A stretch of 64,000 nucleotides of DNA from Flavobacterium lacus (GCF_003268815.1 NZ_QLSV01000004.1:124001-188000), one strand, 5' to 3'; counted from the stretch's first letter, positions 46,855-54,766 are shown. Notes: generated from the sequence alone by a model not told the origin. A program made the numbers and translations.

Positions 46855-46871
46855 CCTGCATTATGCGGTTG

Positions 46872-46902
46872 CAAATATAGAATTGTTTTTACATTGTACA
46901 AA
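46872..46902 (-). promoter_or_regulatory. tRNA-Tyr promoter (TTTG-N19-TAtaTTTG)
   Basis: Minus-strand TTTG (46902..46899) and TATATTTG (46879..46872) are 19 bp apart, 17 nt before the tRNA 5' end. Identical in design to the tRNA-His and purL promoters. Confidence 0.82.
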
Positions 46903-46960
46903 CCTTTTTTATTGATAATTTTTAAGAAAATGATAAGCGTTTGGGAATGAGTAGAATAAA

Positions 46961-46983
46961 AAAATCCCCAAATAGGGGATTTT
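46961..46983 (-). terminator. Intrinsic terminator of the TlpA-like gene
   Basis: A perfect 9-bp stem (AAAATCCCC / GGGGATTTT) with a 5-nt loop, 22 nt after the stop, has T residues following on the minus strand. Confidence 0.9.
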
Positions 46984-47005
46984 AGTTTATTATCTGCTTC
47001 TAAAA

Positions 47006-48139
47006 TTATGAACCTAATAGTTCAATAACTTTAGCTTTTAACTCGTCTCCTCTTAAGTCTTTGGCAACAATTTTTCCGGAAGCATCCAAAATAAAAGTAG
47101 CCGGAATACTTTGAACATTGTATTTCTTTGCGATTGGATCACTCCAATACTGTAAGTTAGAAACTTGTGGCCATGTTAGTTTGTCAGCTAAAATAGCATC
47201 TTTCCATTTTTGACTGTCACCTTCTTTTTCCAAAGAAACTCCAATAATGTTTAATCCTTTGTCATGAAGTTCATTGTATAAAGCCACTACATTCGGATTT
47301 TCTTTACGACAAGGAGCACACCAAGAAGCCCAAAAATCAATGATTGTTACTTTTCCTAATGATTCTTTTAACGAAACTATTTTTCCTTCCGGATTAGGGG
47401 CAGAGAATTCTGGAGCTGCTTTCCCTACCTCGGCGGAACTTCTATTTGAAATTAATTCACCAACACTTTTACCTGGTTTTGTATCTTTAACAGATTTATC
47501 AAGATTATTGAATGTTTTTTGAAGTTTTTCAAAGTCTGCATCAGGTTGCATTAACATGTTTTGTATCATTAAAACACTGATGAATGCTTTTGGGTTACTT
47601 TCTGCGAATTTGATGTTATAATCTTTAAGTTCGTCATTCAATTTCACAAAATTATCTCTTAAACTATTCATAGTCATGGAATCGTTTGTTTGCATGGCCA
47701 ATTCCATTTTTTCCTTATTTAAGGTTCTAAAGTCGGCAATTTTTTTCTGAATAGCGTTTTGATCTTTATTGTAAATAGCGAATTGCTCATTATTATAGGA
47801 TCCTCCGATAATCGATTTATTGATGCTATCTTTGAAAGCTTTTATGTTAATTTCACCGTTTTCTAAAACGAATACTAATTTCCCTTGAACACTATCAATT
47901 TGAATAAAACGTAATTCTGGTTCATTTGTAGTTCCCTTAAACTCAAACTTTCCATTTATAATAATAGCGGTATCGGTTGGTTTTACTCCCATTCCGTTTT
48001 CGTCTAAAGTTTCTAAGATAGCAAGTTTTCCATCTGCAATACCTTCAACAGTTCCACTAACAATAAATTCATTCTCATCTAATTTGTTACATGCTACAAA
48101 TAAAGATGCTGTAATAAGTAATACAAGTATTTTTTTCAT
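47006..48139 (-). CDS. TlpA-family thiol:disulfide lipoprotein with N-terminal DUF4369-like domain
   Basis: This 377-residue protein has an SPII signal (LFVAC, Cys17). The region ~20-135 is a beta-sandwich DUF4369-like domain (FIVSGTVEGIADGKLAIL, FEFKGTTNEPELRFIQ). A helical linker and then an AhpC/TSA thioredoxin domain follow, with the redox pair WASWCAPCR (Cys274, Cys277). Such proteins reduce disulfides or support cytochrome c maturation in the periplasm. I start at MKKILV: nine codons upstream the longer frame runs through the -7 box (48164-48171). It is monocistronic, with its own terminator. Confidence 0.9.
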   Translation of the reverse strand: MKKILVLLITASLFVACNKLDENEFIVSGTVEGIADGKLAILETLDENGMGVKPTDTAIIINGKFEFKGTTNEPELRFIQIDSVQGKLVFVLENGEINIKAFKDSINKSIIGGSYNNEQFAIYNKDQNAIQKKIADFRTLNKEKMELAMQTNDSMTMNSLRDNFVKLNDELKDYNIKFAESNPKAFISVLMIQNMLMQPDADFEKLQKTFNNLDKSVKDTKPGKSVGELISNRSSAEVGKAAPEFSAPNPEGKIVSLKESLGKVTIIDFWASWCAPCRKENPNVVALYNELHDKGLNIIGVSLEKEGDSQKWKDAILADKLTWPQVSNLQYWSDPIAKKYNVQSIPATFILDASGKIVAKDLRGDELKAKVIELLGS

Positions 48140-48163
48140 TTTTATGATTATTAATTTCATTTG

Positions 48164-48171
48164 CAAAAGTA
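48164..48171 (-). promoter_or_regulatory. -7 box (TActTTTG) of the TlpA-like gene
   Basis: The minus strand carries TACTTTTG 24 nt before the ATG at 48139. It overlaps the first codons of the longer alternative frame, which is therefore untranslated. Confidence 0.6.
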
Positions 48172-48253
48172 TCTAAAATATTAAACTAGAGTAGCACAGA
48201 TTAACTTATTTTTAAACTTATTTACTAGCTTTTTTGAATTGGTTAAAAATGAA

Positions 48254-48284
48254 TTTGTTGAGAATATAAAATTTATTACTTTTA
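48254..48284 (+). promoter_or_regulatory. Promoter of the Gfo/Idh/MocA gene (TTTG-N19-TActTTTA)
   Basis: TTTG at 48254-48257 and TACTTTTA at 48277-48284 (one mismatch to TAnnTTTG) are 19 bp apart, 22 nt before the ATG. Confidence 0.6.
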
Positions 48285-48306
48285 GTGAAAATGAATAATG
48301 TAATTT

Positions 48307-49284
48307 ATGTCAGTGAATAGCACCATCAAATGGGGAATAATTGGTTGTGGAAACGTAACTGAAAAAAAAAGTGGCCCTGCCTATTCAAAAATAGAGGGTT
48401 TTGAATTGTTTGCCGTGATGCGAAGAGATGCGGAAAAAGCAAAAGACTATGCTCTTCGACACAATGTTCCACATTATTTTACAAATGCAGACGAGTTGAT
48501 TAATCATCCTGAAATTGATGCTGTTTATGTTGCAACTCCGCCAGACACACATAAATTTTATGCTTTGAAAGTCGCTCAAGCCGGAAAAACGTGTTGCATC
48601 GAAAAGCCAATGGCGGTTGATTATCAGGAATGTTTAGAAATTTTAAGAGCTTTTGAAGATAAAAATTTGCCTTTGTTTGTTGCTTATTACCGTAGATCGT
48701 TGCCTCGATTTAATCAAATTAAGCAATGGCTAGAGAAAGTCGAAATTGGCGAAATACGTCATATTAGTTGGTATTTAAGTAAAACTCCTTCTCCAATTGA
48801 TTTAGCTCAAATAGACAATTGGCGAACCGATTCTAAAATTGCTCCTGGCGGCTATTTTGAAGATTTAGCCAGTCATGGACTCGATTTATTTGTGCATTAT
48901 TTTGGAGAAATTACTTCGGTTAACGGAATTTGTTTAAACCAGCAAAAATTATATTCCTCAAAAGATGCTATTGTTGCAAACTGGTTGTATAAATCGGGTG
49001 TAACCGGATCAGGAACTTGGAATTTTGGCAGTTTTGAACGAAAAGATAAAGTAGAAATTATCGGTAGTAAAGGTAAAATTGAATTTGCAGTTTTTGATGA
49101 GGTTCCACTTTTACTTACTAATCAAAATGGCACAAAAGAAGTTTTTATCAATCATCCTGAAAATATCCAGTTGTATCACGTTCAAAATATGCGTGATCAT
49201 CTTTTGGGAATTTCTGTTCATCCTTCTCTCGGAAAATCTGCCGCTCATACCAATTGGGTGATGGATAAAATTTTAGGGCTATAA
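48307..49284 (+). CDS. Gfo/Idh/MocA family NAD(P)-dependent oxidoreductase
   Basis: This 325-residue protein has an N-terminal Rossmann fold (WGIIGCGNVTEKKSGPAYSK), the family's EKP motif with the conserved Lys (CCIEKPMAVDYQECLE) and a C-terminal alpha/beta domain containing PGGYFEDLASHGLDLFVHYFG, whose His-x3-Asp pattern is typical of sugar-type dehydrogenases. The substrate is unknown; relatives act on myo-inositol, glucose-fructose or biliverdin. It has its own promoter. The 282-nt region downstream (49285-49566) holds no gene but ends with the first Crp/Fnr-like palindrome and a -7 box. Confidence 0.92.
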   Translation: MSVNSTIKWGIIGCGNVTEKKSGPAYSKIEGFELFAVMRRDAEKAKDYALRHNVPHYFTNADELINHPEIDAVYVATPPDTHKFYALKVAQAGKTCCIEKPMAVDYQECLEILRAFEDKNLPLFVAYYRRSLPRFNQIKQWLEKVEIGEIRHISWYLSKTPSPIDLAQIDNWRTDSKIAPGGYFEDLASHGLDLFVHYFGEITSVNGICLNQQKLYSSKDAIVANWLYKSGVTGSGTWNFGSFERKDKVEIIGSKGKIEFAVFDEVPLLLTNQNGTKEVFINHPENIQLYHVQNMRDHLLGISVHPSLGKSAAHTNWVMDKILGL

Positions 49285-49505
49285 TAATTTTTAGACGTTA
49301 TTAAATTTCAAATACAACGTAAATAACACTTAAAAACGGTTTTTCCACATTTTTACTACTAATAATTTATTGTATCAAGCACTAACTTTTTTGTAAAAAT
49401 TGCAGAAGTTTTAGTTGATTGATTTATAATAAATATTGCTTTGAGTTCTTAAATAAAATATTTTTTAGTAGTTTATTATAGTTGAAACAGTCTATTTCAC
49501 TTTTA

Positions 49506-49521
49506 TGTAACATACGTTACA
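49506..49521. promoter_or_regulatory. Crp/Fnr-type operator, site 1 (TGTAACATACGTTACA)
   Basis: There are perfect 6-bp arms TGTAAC/GTTACA around a 4-bp centre. The palindrome ends 21 bp before the -7 box TActTTTG (49543-49550) of the dihaem lipoprotein operon, and no TTTG is present at the -33 position. Fits a class II activator site. Confidence 0.75.
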
Positions 49522-49542
49522 ACTTTTATTATGTGGATGACC

Positions 49543-49550
49543 TACTTTTG
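49543..49550 (+). promoter_or_regulatory. -7 box (TActTTTG) of the dihaem lipoprotein operon
   Basis: An exact TAnnTTTG element lies 16 nt before the ATG at 49567 and 21 bp after the palindrome. Confidence 0.7.
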
Positions 49551-49566
49551 AAAAAACTATTACTTT

Positions 49567-50544
49567 ATGAAAGTTCTTAAGTTCATATTATTCGTATTAT
49601 TTTTGACTAGTTGCCAAAATGGTAAAAAGGAATATCAAACAGTAGAAGAACAAAATGCTATTGCTCCTCCTTTTGATCCACTTGAAGCGAAAAAACTCAT
49701 GGAAACCCATTGTTATCTATGCCATAGTCCCTCAGCTAATGAAAATCAAGGTAGAATTGCTCCGCCAATGGTGGCCATCAAAGCCAGGTATATTGATCGA
49801 GAAGGGTATAATAAAGCCGAATTTATTGAAAATGTGAAAGCGTTTGTAGCCAATCCAACAGAAGACAAAGCCTTAATGTATGGTGCGGTAAAAAAACACG
49901 GACTAATGCCCAAACAATCTTTTCCTGAAGGTAGTATTGAAAAAATTGCTGCTTTTATGTATGACTATCATATTGAAGAACCTGGATGGTTTGAAGCCCA
50001 TTGGGAAGGTCACGGTAATAAAAATTGGATACAATCCGGTAAAAAATATGAAGAAGGTGAAATTGAAAAAACTTATGCTGATATCGGATTGGAATATGCT
50101 TTGAGCACCAAAAAAATATTGGGTAAAAATTTAATGGAAGCGATTCAACAAAAGGGAACAATGGAAGCCTTGACCTTTTGTAACATTCAAGCGATCCCTT
50201 TAACGGATAGTATGTCTACACAGTTTAATGCTACCATAAAAAGGGTTTCTGACAAGAATCGAAACCCTAATAACAAAGCTAATGCAGAAGAATTACACTA
50301 TATTGCTCAATTTAAAAAAGATTTGGTTGACAAAAAAGACATCAAACCTATTGTTCTTGAAAAAGGAGATAATATTCAATTTTATTATCCGATTGAAACC
50401 AACACATTGTGTTTGCAATGCCATGGAAAACAAATCAAACCGGAAGTGCGACGTCAAATTTTGAAATTATATCCCAGGGATTTAGCGGTTGGATATGATG
50501 AAAATGAAGTGCGTGGGATTTGGAGTATTTCTTTTAAAAAATAA
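49567..50544 (+). CDS. Dihaem c-type cytochrome lipoprotein with C-terminal DUF3365 (Tll0287-like) domain
   Basis: This 325-residue protein has an SPII signal (LTSC, Cys16) and two haem attachment sites. CYLCH (Cys49, Cys52, His53) lies in an N-terminal cytochrome domain (to ~135). CLQCH (Cys282, Cys285, His286) is near the end of a DUF3365/Tll0287-like haem-binding domain (~150-325, with ALTFCNIQAIPLTDS). In other bacteria DUF3365 domains serve as redox or NO sensory/electron-transfer modules. It heads a five-gene operon under a Crp/Fnr-type site, which fits a role in redox sensing or low-oxygen respiration. The fused architecture is unusual. Confidence 0.88.
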   Translation: MKVLKFILFVLFLTSCQNGKKEYQTVEEQNAIAPPFDPLEAKKLMETHCYLCHSPSANENQGRIAPPMVAIKARYIDREGYNKAEFIENVKAFVANPTEDKALMYGAVKKHGLMPKQSFPEGSIEKIAAFMYDYHIEEPGWFEAHWEGHGNKNWIQSGKKYEEGEIEKTYADIGLEYALSTKKILGKNLMEAIQQKGTMEALTFCNIQAIPLTDSMSTQFNATIKRVSDKNRNPNNKANAEELHYIAQFKKDLVDKKDIKPIVLEKGDNIQFYYPIETNTLCLQCHGKQIKPEVRRQILKLYPRDLAVGYDENEVRGIWSISFKK

Positions 50545-50559
50545 TTTAAAAAGTTAAAA

Positions 50560-50820
50560 ATGAACGTATTTATTGAGGTCGAAAATATTAAATGTGGTGG
50601 TTGTGTGAATAGCATAAAATCAAATTTATTAAAGATTGATCAAGTGGATGATGTAGAAATTAGTATTGAAGAAAACACCATTTTTGTAACGGGTTTAGTT
50701 CAAAAATCTGCTATATTGTCTAAATTAAATGAATTAGGTTACCCTGAAAAAGGAACTAATTCTGTCTTAAAAAAAGCTAAATCATATGTAAATTGCGCTA
50801 TTGGTAAACTAAATGAATAA
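50560..50820 (+). CDS. Heavy-metal-associated (HMA) domain protein, 86 aa
   Basis: The single ferredoxin-like HMA fold has the metal site IKCGGCVNSI (Cys12, Cys15), a CGGC variant of the usual GMxCxxC, then the family's VDDVEISIEENTIFVTG strand pair. Such proteins carry Cu(I) or Zn(II) in the cytoplasm. A C-terminal extra Cys (VNCAIG, near residue 79) is unusual. It lies 15 nt after the dihaem lipoprotein gene and overlaps the next gene by 8 nt. Copper is the favoured metal, given the copper-type TonB receptor under the same putative control. Confidence 0.87.
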   Translation: MNVFIEVENIKCGGCVNSIKSNLLKIDQVDDVEISIEENTIFVTGLVQKSAILSKLNELGYPEKGTNSVLKKAKSYVNCAIGKLNE

Positions 50821-51013
50821 AAAAGGAATAATTATCACGGGAATTGGGGTTGTAATCGGACTGATTTTGGGTTATGCCTATTATCATTATATTGGTTGTT
50901 TGAGTGGAACTTGTGCCATCACCTCCAAACCATTAAACAGCACTTTATATGGAGGTTTAATGGGTGGTTTATTGTTTAATTTGTTTGTAACTTCCCCCAA
51001 GAAAAAAGAATGA
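50813..51013 (+). CDS. Small DUF6132-like membrane protein (66 aa)
   Basis: This is a 66-residue protein with two predicted membrane helices (ITGIGVVIGLILGYAYYHY and LYGGLMGGLLFNLF) joined by a loop with a conserved-looking Cys pair (GCLSGTCAIT). The shape 'short TM, C-x4-C loop, GGxMGxL TM' is common in Bacteroidota next to sulfur- and metal-related genes. Its start overlaps the HMA gene by 8 nt and its stop overlaps the methyltransferase by 4 nt (ATGA), so translation is coupled. The function is unknown. Confidence 0.78.
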   Translation: MNKKGIIITGIGVVIGLILGYAYYHYIGCLSGTCAITSKPLNSTLYGGLMGGLLFNLFVTSPKKKE

Positions 51014-51621
51014 TGAAACAATTTTGGGACGAACGTTATGCTGAAAAGGAGTTTGCTTACGGTAAAGAACCAAACCAATTTCTAAAAGAAAATCTTCACA
51101 AATTACCCAAAGGTAAAATTTTATTTGTGGACGAAGGAGAGGGGAGAAATGCTGTTTTTGCAGCTCAAAATGGATACGAAGTTGTTGCCTTTGATTATAG
51201 TGAATCGGCTAAAAATAAGGCCTTAACTCTTGCAAAAGAGCAAAATGTTCGGCTCGATTATTTGGTTTCTGATGTGATGGATGTACCTTTTGAAACTGAA
51301 AGTTTTGATGCGATGGTATTCATTTTTGCCCATTTTCCGACAATTATTCGCAAACAAGCTCATCAAAAGTTAGTCTCTTTTCTCAAACCCAATGGCAAAA
51401 TTTTGTTTGAAGCTTTTGAAAAAAGTCAACTGCAATTTACTTCCGGAGGACCAAAAGAACTAGCCATGCTATTCTCCGAAGAAGAAGTAAAAGAGGAATT
51501 TTCGTTCGTTGGTTTCGATTTTCTAAAAACAGCAATTATTGATTTAACCGAAGGTCCGTATCACCAAGGAAAAGGTGTGGTCATTCGGTTTATTGGAACA
51601 AAACATGAAAAAAACGAGTAA
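51010..51621 (+). CDS. Class I SAM-dependent methyltransferase (TehB/thiopurine-like)
   Basis: This 203-residue protein starts FWDERYAEKEFAYGKEPNQFL, the characteristic opening of TehB-like methyltransferases. It then has motif I variant ILFVDEGEGRNAVFAA, VVAFDYSESA and LVSDVMDVPFETESFD. Relatives methylate tellurite, selenite, thiols or thiocyanate. Embedded in a coupled operon with metal and cytochrome genes, a metalloid or sulfur-compound substrate is plausible but not shown. It overlaps the gene before it by 4 nt and the gene after by 17 nt. Confidence 0.88.
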   Translation: MMKQFWDERYAEKEFAYGKEPNQFLKENLHKLPKGKILFVDEGEGRNAVFAAQNGYEVVAFDYSESAKNKALTLAKEQNVRLDYLVSDVMDVPFETESFDAMVFIFAHFPTIIRKQAHQKLVSFLKPNGKILFEAFEKSQLQFTSGGPKELAMLFSEEEVKEEFSFVGFDFLKTAIIDLTEGPYHQGKGVVIRFIGTKHEKNE

Positions 51622-52057
51622 AGATTACATTTTTGTTTTTATCCAATTTCTTCTTTTTGGAGCTTATACGTTTGATTTTTTTCAACCATTAGTAATTCCA
51701 AAACAGTTAGCAACATTAGGAATGGTGATTGCTTTTATCGGTTTTATGATTGCACTGTTGACTGTTTTTGAATTGAAAACCAACTTAACTGTTTTTCCAA
51801 CTCCAACCCAAAAAGCGGTTTTACTAACGCATGGCTTTTTTCGATACAGTCGTCATCCCATTTACTCCGGAATTTTAATGGTAGCGTTTGGTTATGCACT
51901 TTATAAGTATTCAATTTATAAACTTTTAATTGCTGGTTTGTTATTCATTTGGTTTTATTTGAAATCAAGTTATGAAGAAAAACAACTTGCTGAAAAATTC
52001 AATACGTATAAGGAATATCAGGAGAACGTAGGACGGTTTTTTCCTAAGATAAAATAA
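51605..52057 (+). CDS. Isoprenylcysteine-O-methyltransferase-like (PEMT/ICMT family) membrane protein
   Basis: This 150-residue protein has four hydrophobic segments and the ICMT/NnrU-like C-terminal signature (LTHGFFRYSRHPIYSGILM, then LKSSYEEKQLAEKF...YKEYQENVGRFFP). The HPxY and E-E residues bind SAM in this family. I start at MKKTSKDY (51605), ten codons inside the longest frame, because the upstream part merely re-reads the preceding gene. It is the last gene of the operon, with a strong terminator. The substrate is unknown; isoprenylated proteins are not expected in bacteria. Confidence 0.86.
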   Translation: MKKTSKDYIFVFIQFLLFGAYTFDFFQPLVIPKQLATLGMVIAFIGFMIALLTVFELKTNLTVFPTPTQKAVLLTHGFFRYSRHPIYSGILMVAFGYALYKYSIYKLLIAGLLFIWFYLKSSYEEKQLAEKFNTYKEYQENVGRFFPKIK

Positions 52058-52083
52058 CCTCAAGTTTTTATGCTTGAGGTTAT
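52054..52083. terminator. Bidirectional intrinsic terminator
   Basis: A perfect 11-bp stem (ATAACCTCAAG / CTTGAGGTTAT) with an 8-nt loop and T-tract lies between the convergent ICMT-like gene and copper-receptor gene. It ends 8 nt before the latter's stop. Confidence 0.9.
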
Positions 52084-52091
52084 TTTTTTGA

Positions 52092-54206
52092 CTAAAACTT
52101 ATAATTCACAAATAATGTGAAATTTCTTCCGGGTTCAGTAATTGGACTTCTGCCAAAACCACTCAAGTTATTAAATGCAAATGTCAAGTGGTTGTTATAA
52201 AATTGGTCAAAAGCATTTAAAACTCCGACTCCAATATTCAATTTTTTAAATACTTTAAATCCTGCTTTTACATCCAAAATTTCGTAACCTCTCGTTTCGA
52301 TTTCGTCAAAACTTTGTGATGTTTTTGGCTGTCTAGCGGTTAAGTTATAATGAATGCTAAACCAATATTTTTCTCTTTCATAGCCAATTTTAAATCGTGT
52401 AACCAATGGAGGTGTCAACGGTAAACTTTCGTTAAAATCTTTATTCTCGGTATATACATAAGCAACTTCCGTCAACAAATTAAAATAGTTGTGAAATTTT
52501 ACATCTAGATATGCTTCAAATCCGGTTTTCATTGCATGGTCAATATTTCTAAAGACTTTTGGATGTATGGGAGGTGAAGTAGGATTGTACTTTCTAACAA
52601 GACTTTCATCAACAACGCCTAAAATATAATTTTCATAAATTGAATAATAAACCGAAGTTCCATAGTTGATTTGATTTAAAGTTTTGTTTTCAAATTCTTT
52701 TTTACCATTATAACTAATTTCCATTTGGTTGTTTACTTCTGCTTTTAAATTCGGATTTCCAATGTATTCATAAGGGTCTCGTCCAATGTTAAAAAAAGCA
52801 ATAAAACGTTCTTCTATTGAAGCAGAACGAGTTCCTCTTCCTAATGAAACTTCAACTGATTTTGAATTGGATAGGTTGTGTTTATATGAAATATTTCCAC
52901 TGTAATTGGTTTCATTACGTTTGTCAACTAACGGATATAATTCGGCAAAATCATCATCTAAATCTCTAGCTTCAGAGTTGACAAAGTCTAACCGAGAACC
53001 CAACGTTAAAGTAGATTTATCTGATATATAATATTTACTTTCAGCAAATAGACCAAATGTATTGGTGTAACTATCTTGCCAAATTTTGTCATAAAATGAG
53101 AGTGGACTTGGAAGAGGATTTCCCATCATGTTTGTTTTTACTAAACGATTTCTTCCACCATCTCGGCTCAAATTCACTACATCAAGTCCACTAAATAATT
53201 TCCATTTTGTGCCTAGATCCCACTCGGTTTCCACTTTTCCGCCAATAGTTGTGGCTTCAACCAAGGCTATTGCTTCACTATTTGCAAACGAAGGTCTTCG
53301 GTAATTACTCATGATATGATCAACAAATGAGTAGTAGACCTTGGTGTCAATTGCTTTAAAATACTTGTTTGATGCATTTAATTTATAATCTAAACTTACG
53401 ATAGAACTATTATCTTCATCAGTATCCATTGGTAATCCGGCATGTAAAACATCACGACCGAAGTTTTGTCTTACGCTAATTTGTACAACTTGATTTTCTG
53501 CGATATCATAACCAATTTTAAACCCGTAACCTAAACTTTTAAATGAAGATGGTATTTCATTTTGATTTCCGTCTTCATAATTGCCATAATCACGATAGCT
53601 CACATTTCCTAAAAAATGAAATTTATTTACTTTACTCATTAAAGAGAGCATGTTGACAACAGAGTTTCCGTTACTTTCATAACCGGATGAGAGGTTTCCC
53701 GCTAATTTTGATTCACATTTGTTTGCCGAATTGGTAACCATATTGATAACGCCTCCAAAGTTTGTCCCATATCTTACCGAAAAAGGACCTTTTATAATTT
53801 CAATTCGTGATACTTCTTCAGGATTTATGAGTGTGGTAATGGGGTCCATTCGGTTCGGACAGGCATGGTAGGCTTTTATACCGCCATCATATTGAATATT
53901 CAATTGCTCATATTGTGTGGCTCTAAAAGAAGGGTCAACAGCATAGTTCCCGCGTTTTATTAATGAAAATCCATTTATATCTTGAAACAATTCCCCTGTG
54001 TTTTTAGGTTGAACTACTTTTTCTTGATAATCTGATTTTACTACCACTTGAGAGGGATCTTTTTTGCCATCTCCGGTTACAATTACTTCTTTCAAAGGAA
54101 TCGTTTTTTTACTAACAGTATCGATTGTTTGGGTTGTAGCGTTTTCATTTTGTTGTGCAATGCACAGTGTGGTGCTAAAAAAAATAGCACCAATTATATT
54201 TCGCAT
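52092..54206 (-). CDS. TonB-dependent copper receptor (OprC/NosA-like)
   Basis: This 704-residue receptor has a signal peptide (cleavage near CIAQQ), a plug (~35-190) and a barrel ending NFTLFVNYKF. In the plug, YHACPNRMDPITTLI holds CxxxM (Cys116, Met120; His114 nearby), the copper-binding signature of OprC. It is followed by IEIIKGPFSVRYGTNFGGVINM. A second His/Met pair in VLHAGLPMDTD could complete the site. OprC-type receptors import Cu across the outer membrane and supply NosZ or cytochrome oxidases. It lies 22 nt after the CNGKC gene, under the divergent Crp/Fnr-type operator. Confidence 0.87.
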   Translation of the reverse strand: MRNIIGAIFFSTTLCIAQQNENATTQTIDTVSKKTIPLKEVIVTGDGKKDPSQVVVKSDYQEKVVQPKNTGELFQDINGFSLIKRGNYAVDPSFRATQYEQLNIQYDGGIKAYHACPNRMDPITTLINPEEVSRIEIIKGPFSVRYGTNFGGVINMVTNSANKCESKLAGNLSSGYESNGNSVVNMLSLMSKVNKFHFLGNVSYRDYGNYEDGNQNEIPSSFKSLGYGFKIGYDIAENQVVQISVRQNFGRDVLHAGLPMDTDEDNSSIVSLDYKLNASNKYFKAIDTKVYYSFVDHIMSNYRRPSFANSEAIALVEATTIGGKVETEWDLGTKWKLFSGLDVVNLSRDGGRNRLVKTNMMGNPLPSPLSFYDKIWQDSYTNTFGLFAESKYYISDKSTLTLGSRLDFVNSEARDLDDDFAELYPLVDKRNETNYSGNISYKHNLSNSKSVEVSLGRGTRSASIEERFIAFFNIGRDPYEYIGNPNLKAEVNNQMEISYNGKKEFENKTLNQINYGTSVYYSIYENYILGVVDESLVRKYNPTSPPIHPKVFRNIDHAMKTGFEAYLDVKFHNYFNLLTEVAYVYTENKDFNESLPLTPPLVTRFKIGYEREKYWFSIHYNLTARQPKTSQSFDEIETRGYEILDVKAGFKVFKKLNIGVGVLNAFDQFYNNHLTFAFNNLSGFGRSPITEPGRNFTLFVNYKF

Positions 54207-54228
54207 GATAATTTGGTTTAAAAGTTAC

Positions 54229-54630
54229 TTAAAAATCTTTTTTTTTTTTAAACAAATAACTTTTGGGTGGGGGGTAATCTGTTAGTTGAAAACTAGAATT
54301 AAAGTTTTTTTCTAAACTAAATATCAATTTTTGTTTTTCTGAAAAAGAAAAAAAACAAATTTCTTGCTCATTTATTTGATTGAAAATTATTTCTCTATCC
54401 AATAAATTAGTGATGGGAATCTTGTTTTTGGAATCTTCTTTAACTATTTTAGATAAGTGACATTTACCGTTACATTCTAGTAAAGGCTTGTCTTTGTTAG
54501 TACAATATTTTTCTGTAAATGACTTGTTATCTATGCTATATTCAATAACATAAAATGAAAGGCGAAATTGATAAATCAACACCGAAATAACAATCAAGGG
54601 TAAAAGGATATTTTGAAAATAATTTTTCAC
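54229..54630 (-). CDS. Small membrane/periplasmic protein with CNGKCHL motif, partner of the copper receptor
   Basis: This 133-residue protein opens MKNYFQNILLPLIVISVLIY (membrane or signal helix), followed by KYCTNKDKPLLECNGKCHLSKI (Cys43, Cys53, Cys57, His58) and a Lys-rich tail. The Cys-N-K-x-K-P...C-N-G-K-C-H/Y-L pattern recurs in flavobacterial proteins next to metal TonB receptors; no biochemical function is known to me. The start codon chosen is GTG at 54630. The longest frame begins at 54714, upstream of the likely -7 box (54678-54685) and inside the operator region, so it cannot be the start. The Cys/His cluster suggests metal binding. Confidence 0.75.
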   Translation of the reverse strand: MKNYFQNILLPLIVISVLIYQFRLSFYVIEYSIDNKSFTEKYCTNKDKPLLECNGKCHLSKIVKEDSKNKIPITNLLDREIIFNQINEQEICFFSFSEKQKLIFSLEKNFNSSFQLTDYPPPKSYLFKKKKDF

Positions 54631-54677
54631 TAAAATATTTTGGTAAAGGTATTCCTCCTCATTTTGGAAATCAATGA

Positions 54678-54685
54678 CAAATATC
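54678..54685 (-). promoter_or_regulatory. -7 box (GAtaTTTG) of the CNGKC/copper-receptor operon
   Basis: The minus strand reads GATATTTG, one mismatch from TAnnTTTG. It lies exactly 21 bp from the palindrome at 54707-54722, mirroring the plus-strand promoter. Confidence 0.6.
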
Positions 54686-54706
54686 AGGGAGATTTTTAAA
54701 GAACTT

Positions 54707-54722
54707 GGTAACAAAGGTTACC
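54707..54722. promoter_or_regulatory. Crp/Fnr-type operator, site 2, shared by divergent promoters (GGTAACAAAGGTTACC)
   Basis: There are perfect 6-bp arms around AAAG. The site is centred 29.5 bp from the first base of a -7 box on each strand (54685 minus, 54744 plus). The symmetry fits a single dimer activating both transcripts. Confidence 0.75.
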
Positions 54723-54743
54723 TAAAGATAAGATGAACACCAG

Positions 54744-54751
54744 TACTTTTA
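54744..54751 (+). promoter_or_regulatory. -7 box (TActTTTA) of the 62-aa membrane protein gene
   Basis: One mismatch from TAnnTTTG, 21 bp after the palindrome and 15 nt before the ATG. No -33 TTTG is present. Confidence 0.6.
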
Positions 54752-54766
54752 CCAAAAAGTTTTACT

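Noticed and set aside
46693..46950. 85-aa plus-strand frame spanning the tRNA-Tyr terminator and gene
   Set aside because: It lies entirely antisense to tRNA-Tyr, its terminator and promoter; it has no promoter and its composition follows the tRNA.
54631..54714. 28-residue N-terminal extension of the CNGKC protein
   Set aside because: The extension would begin upstream of the likely -7 box and overlap operator site 2; the GTG at 54630 places the signal helix at the N-terminus.
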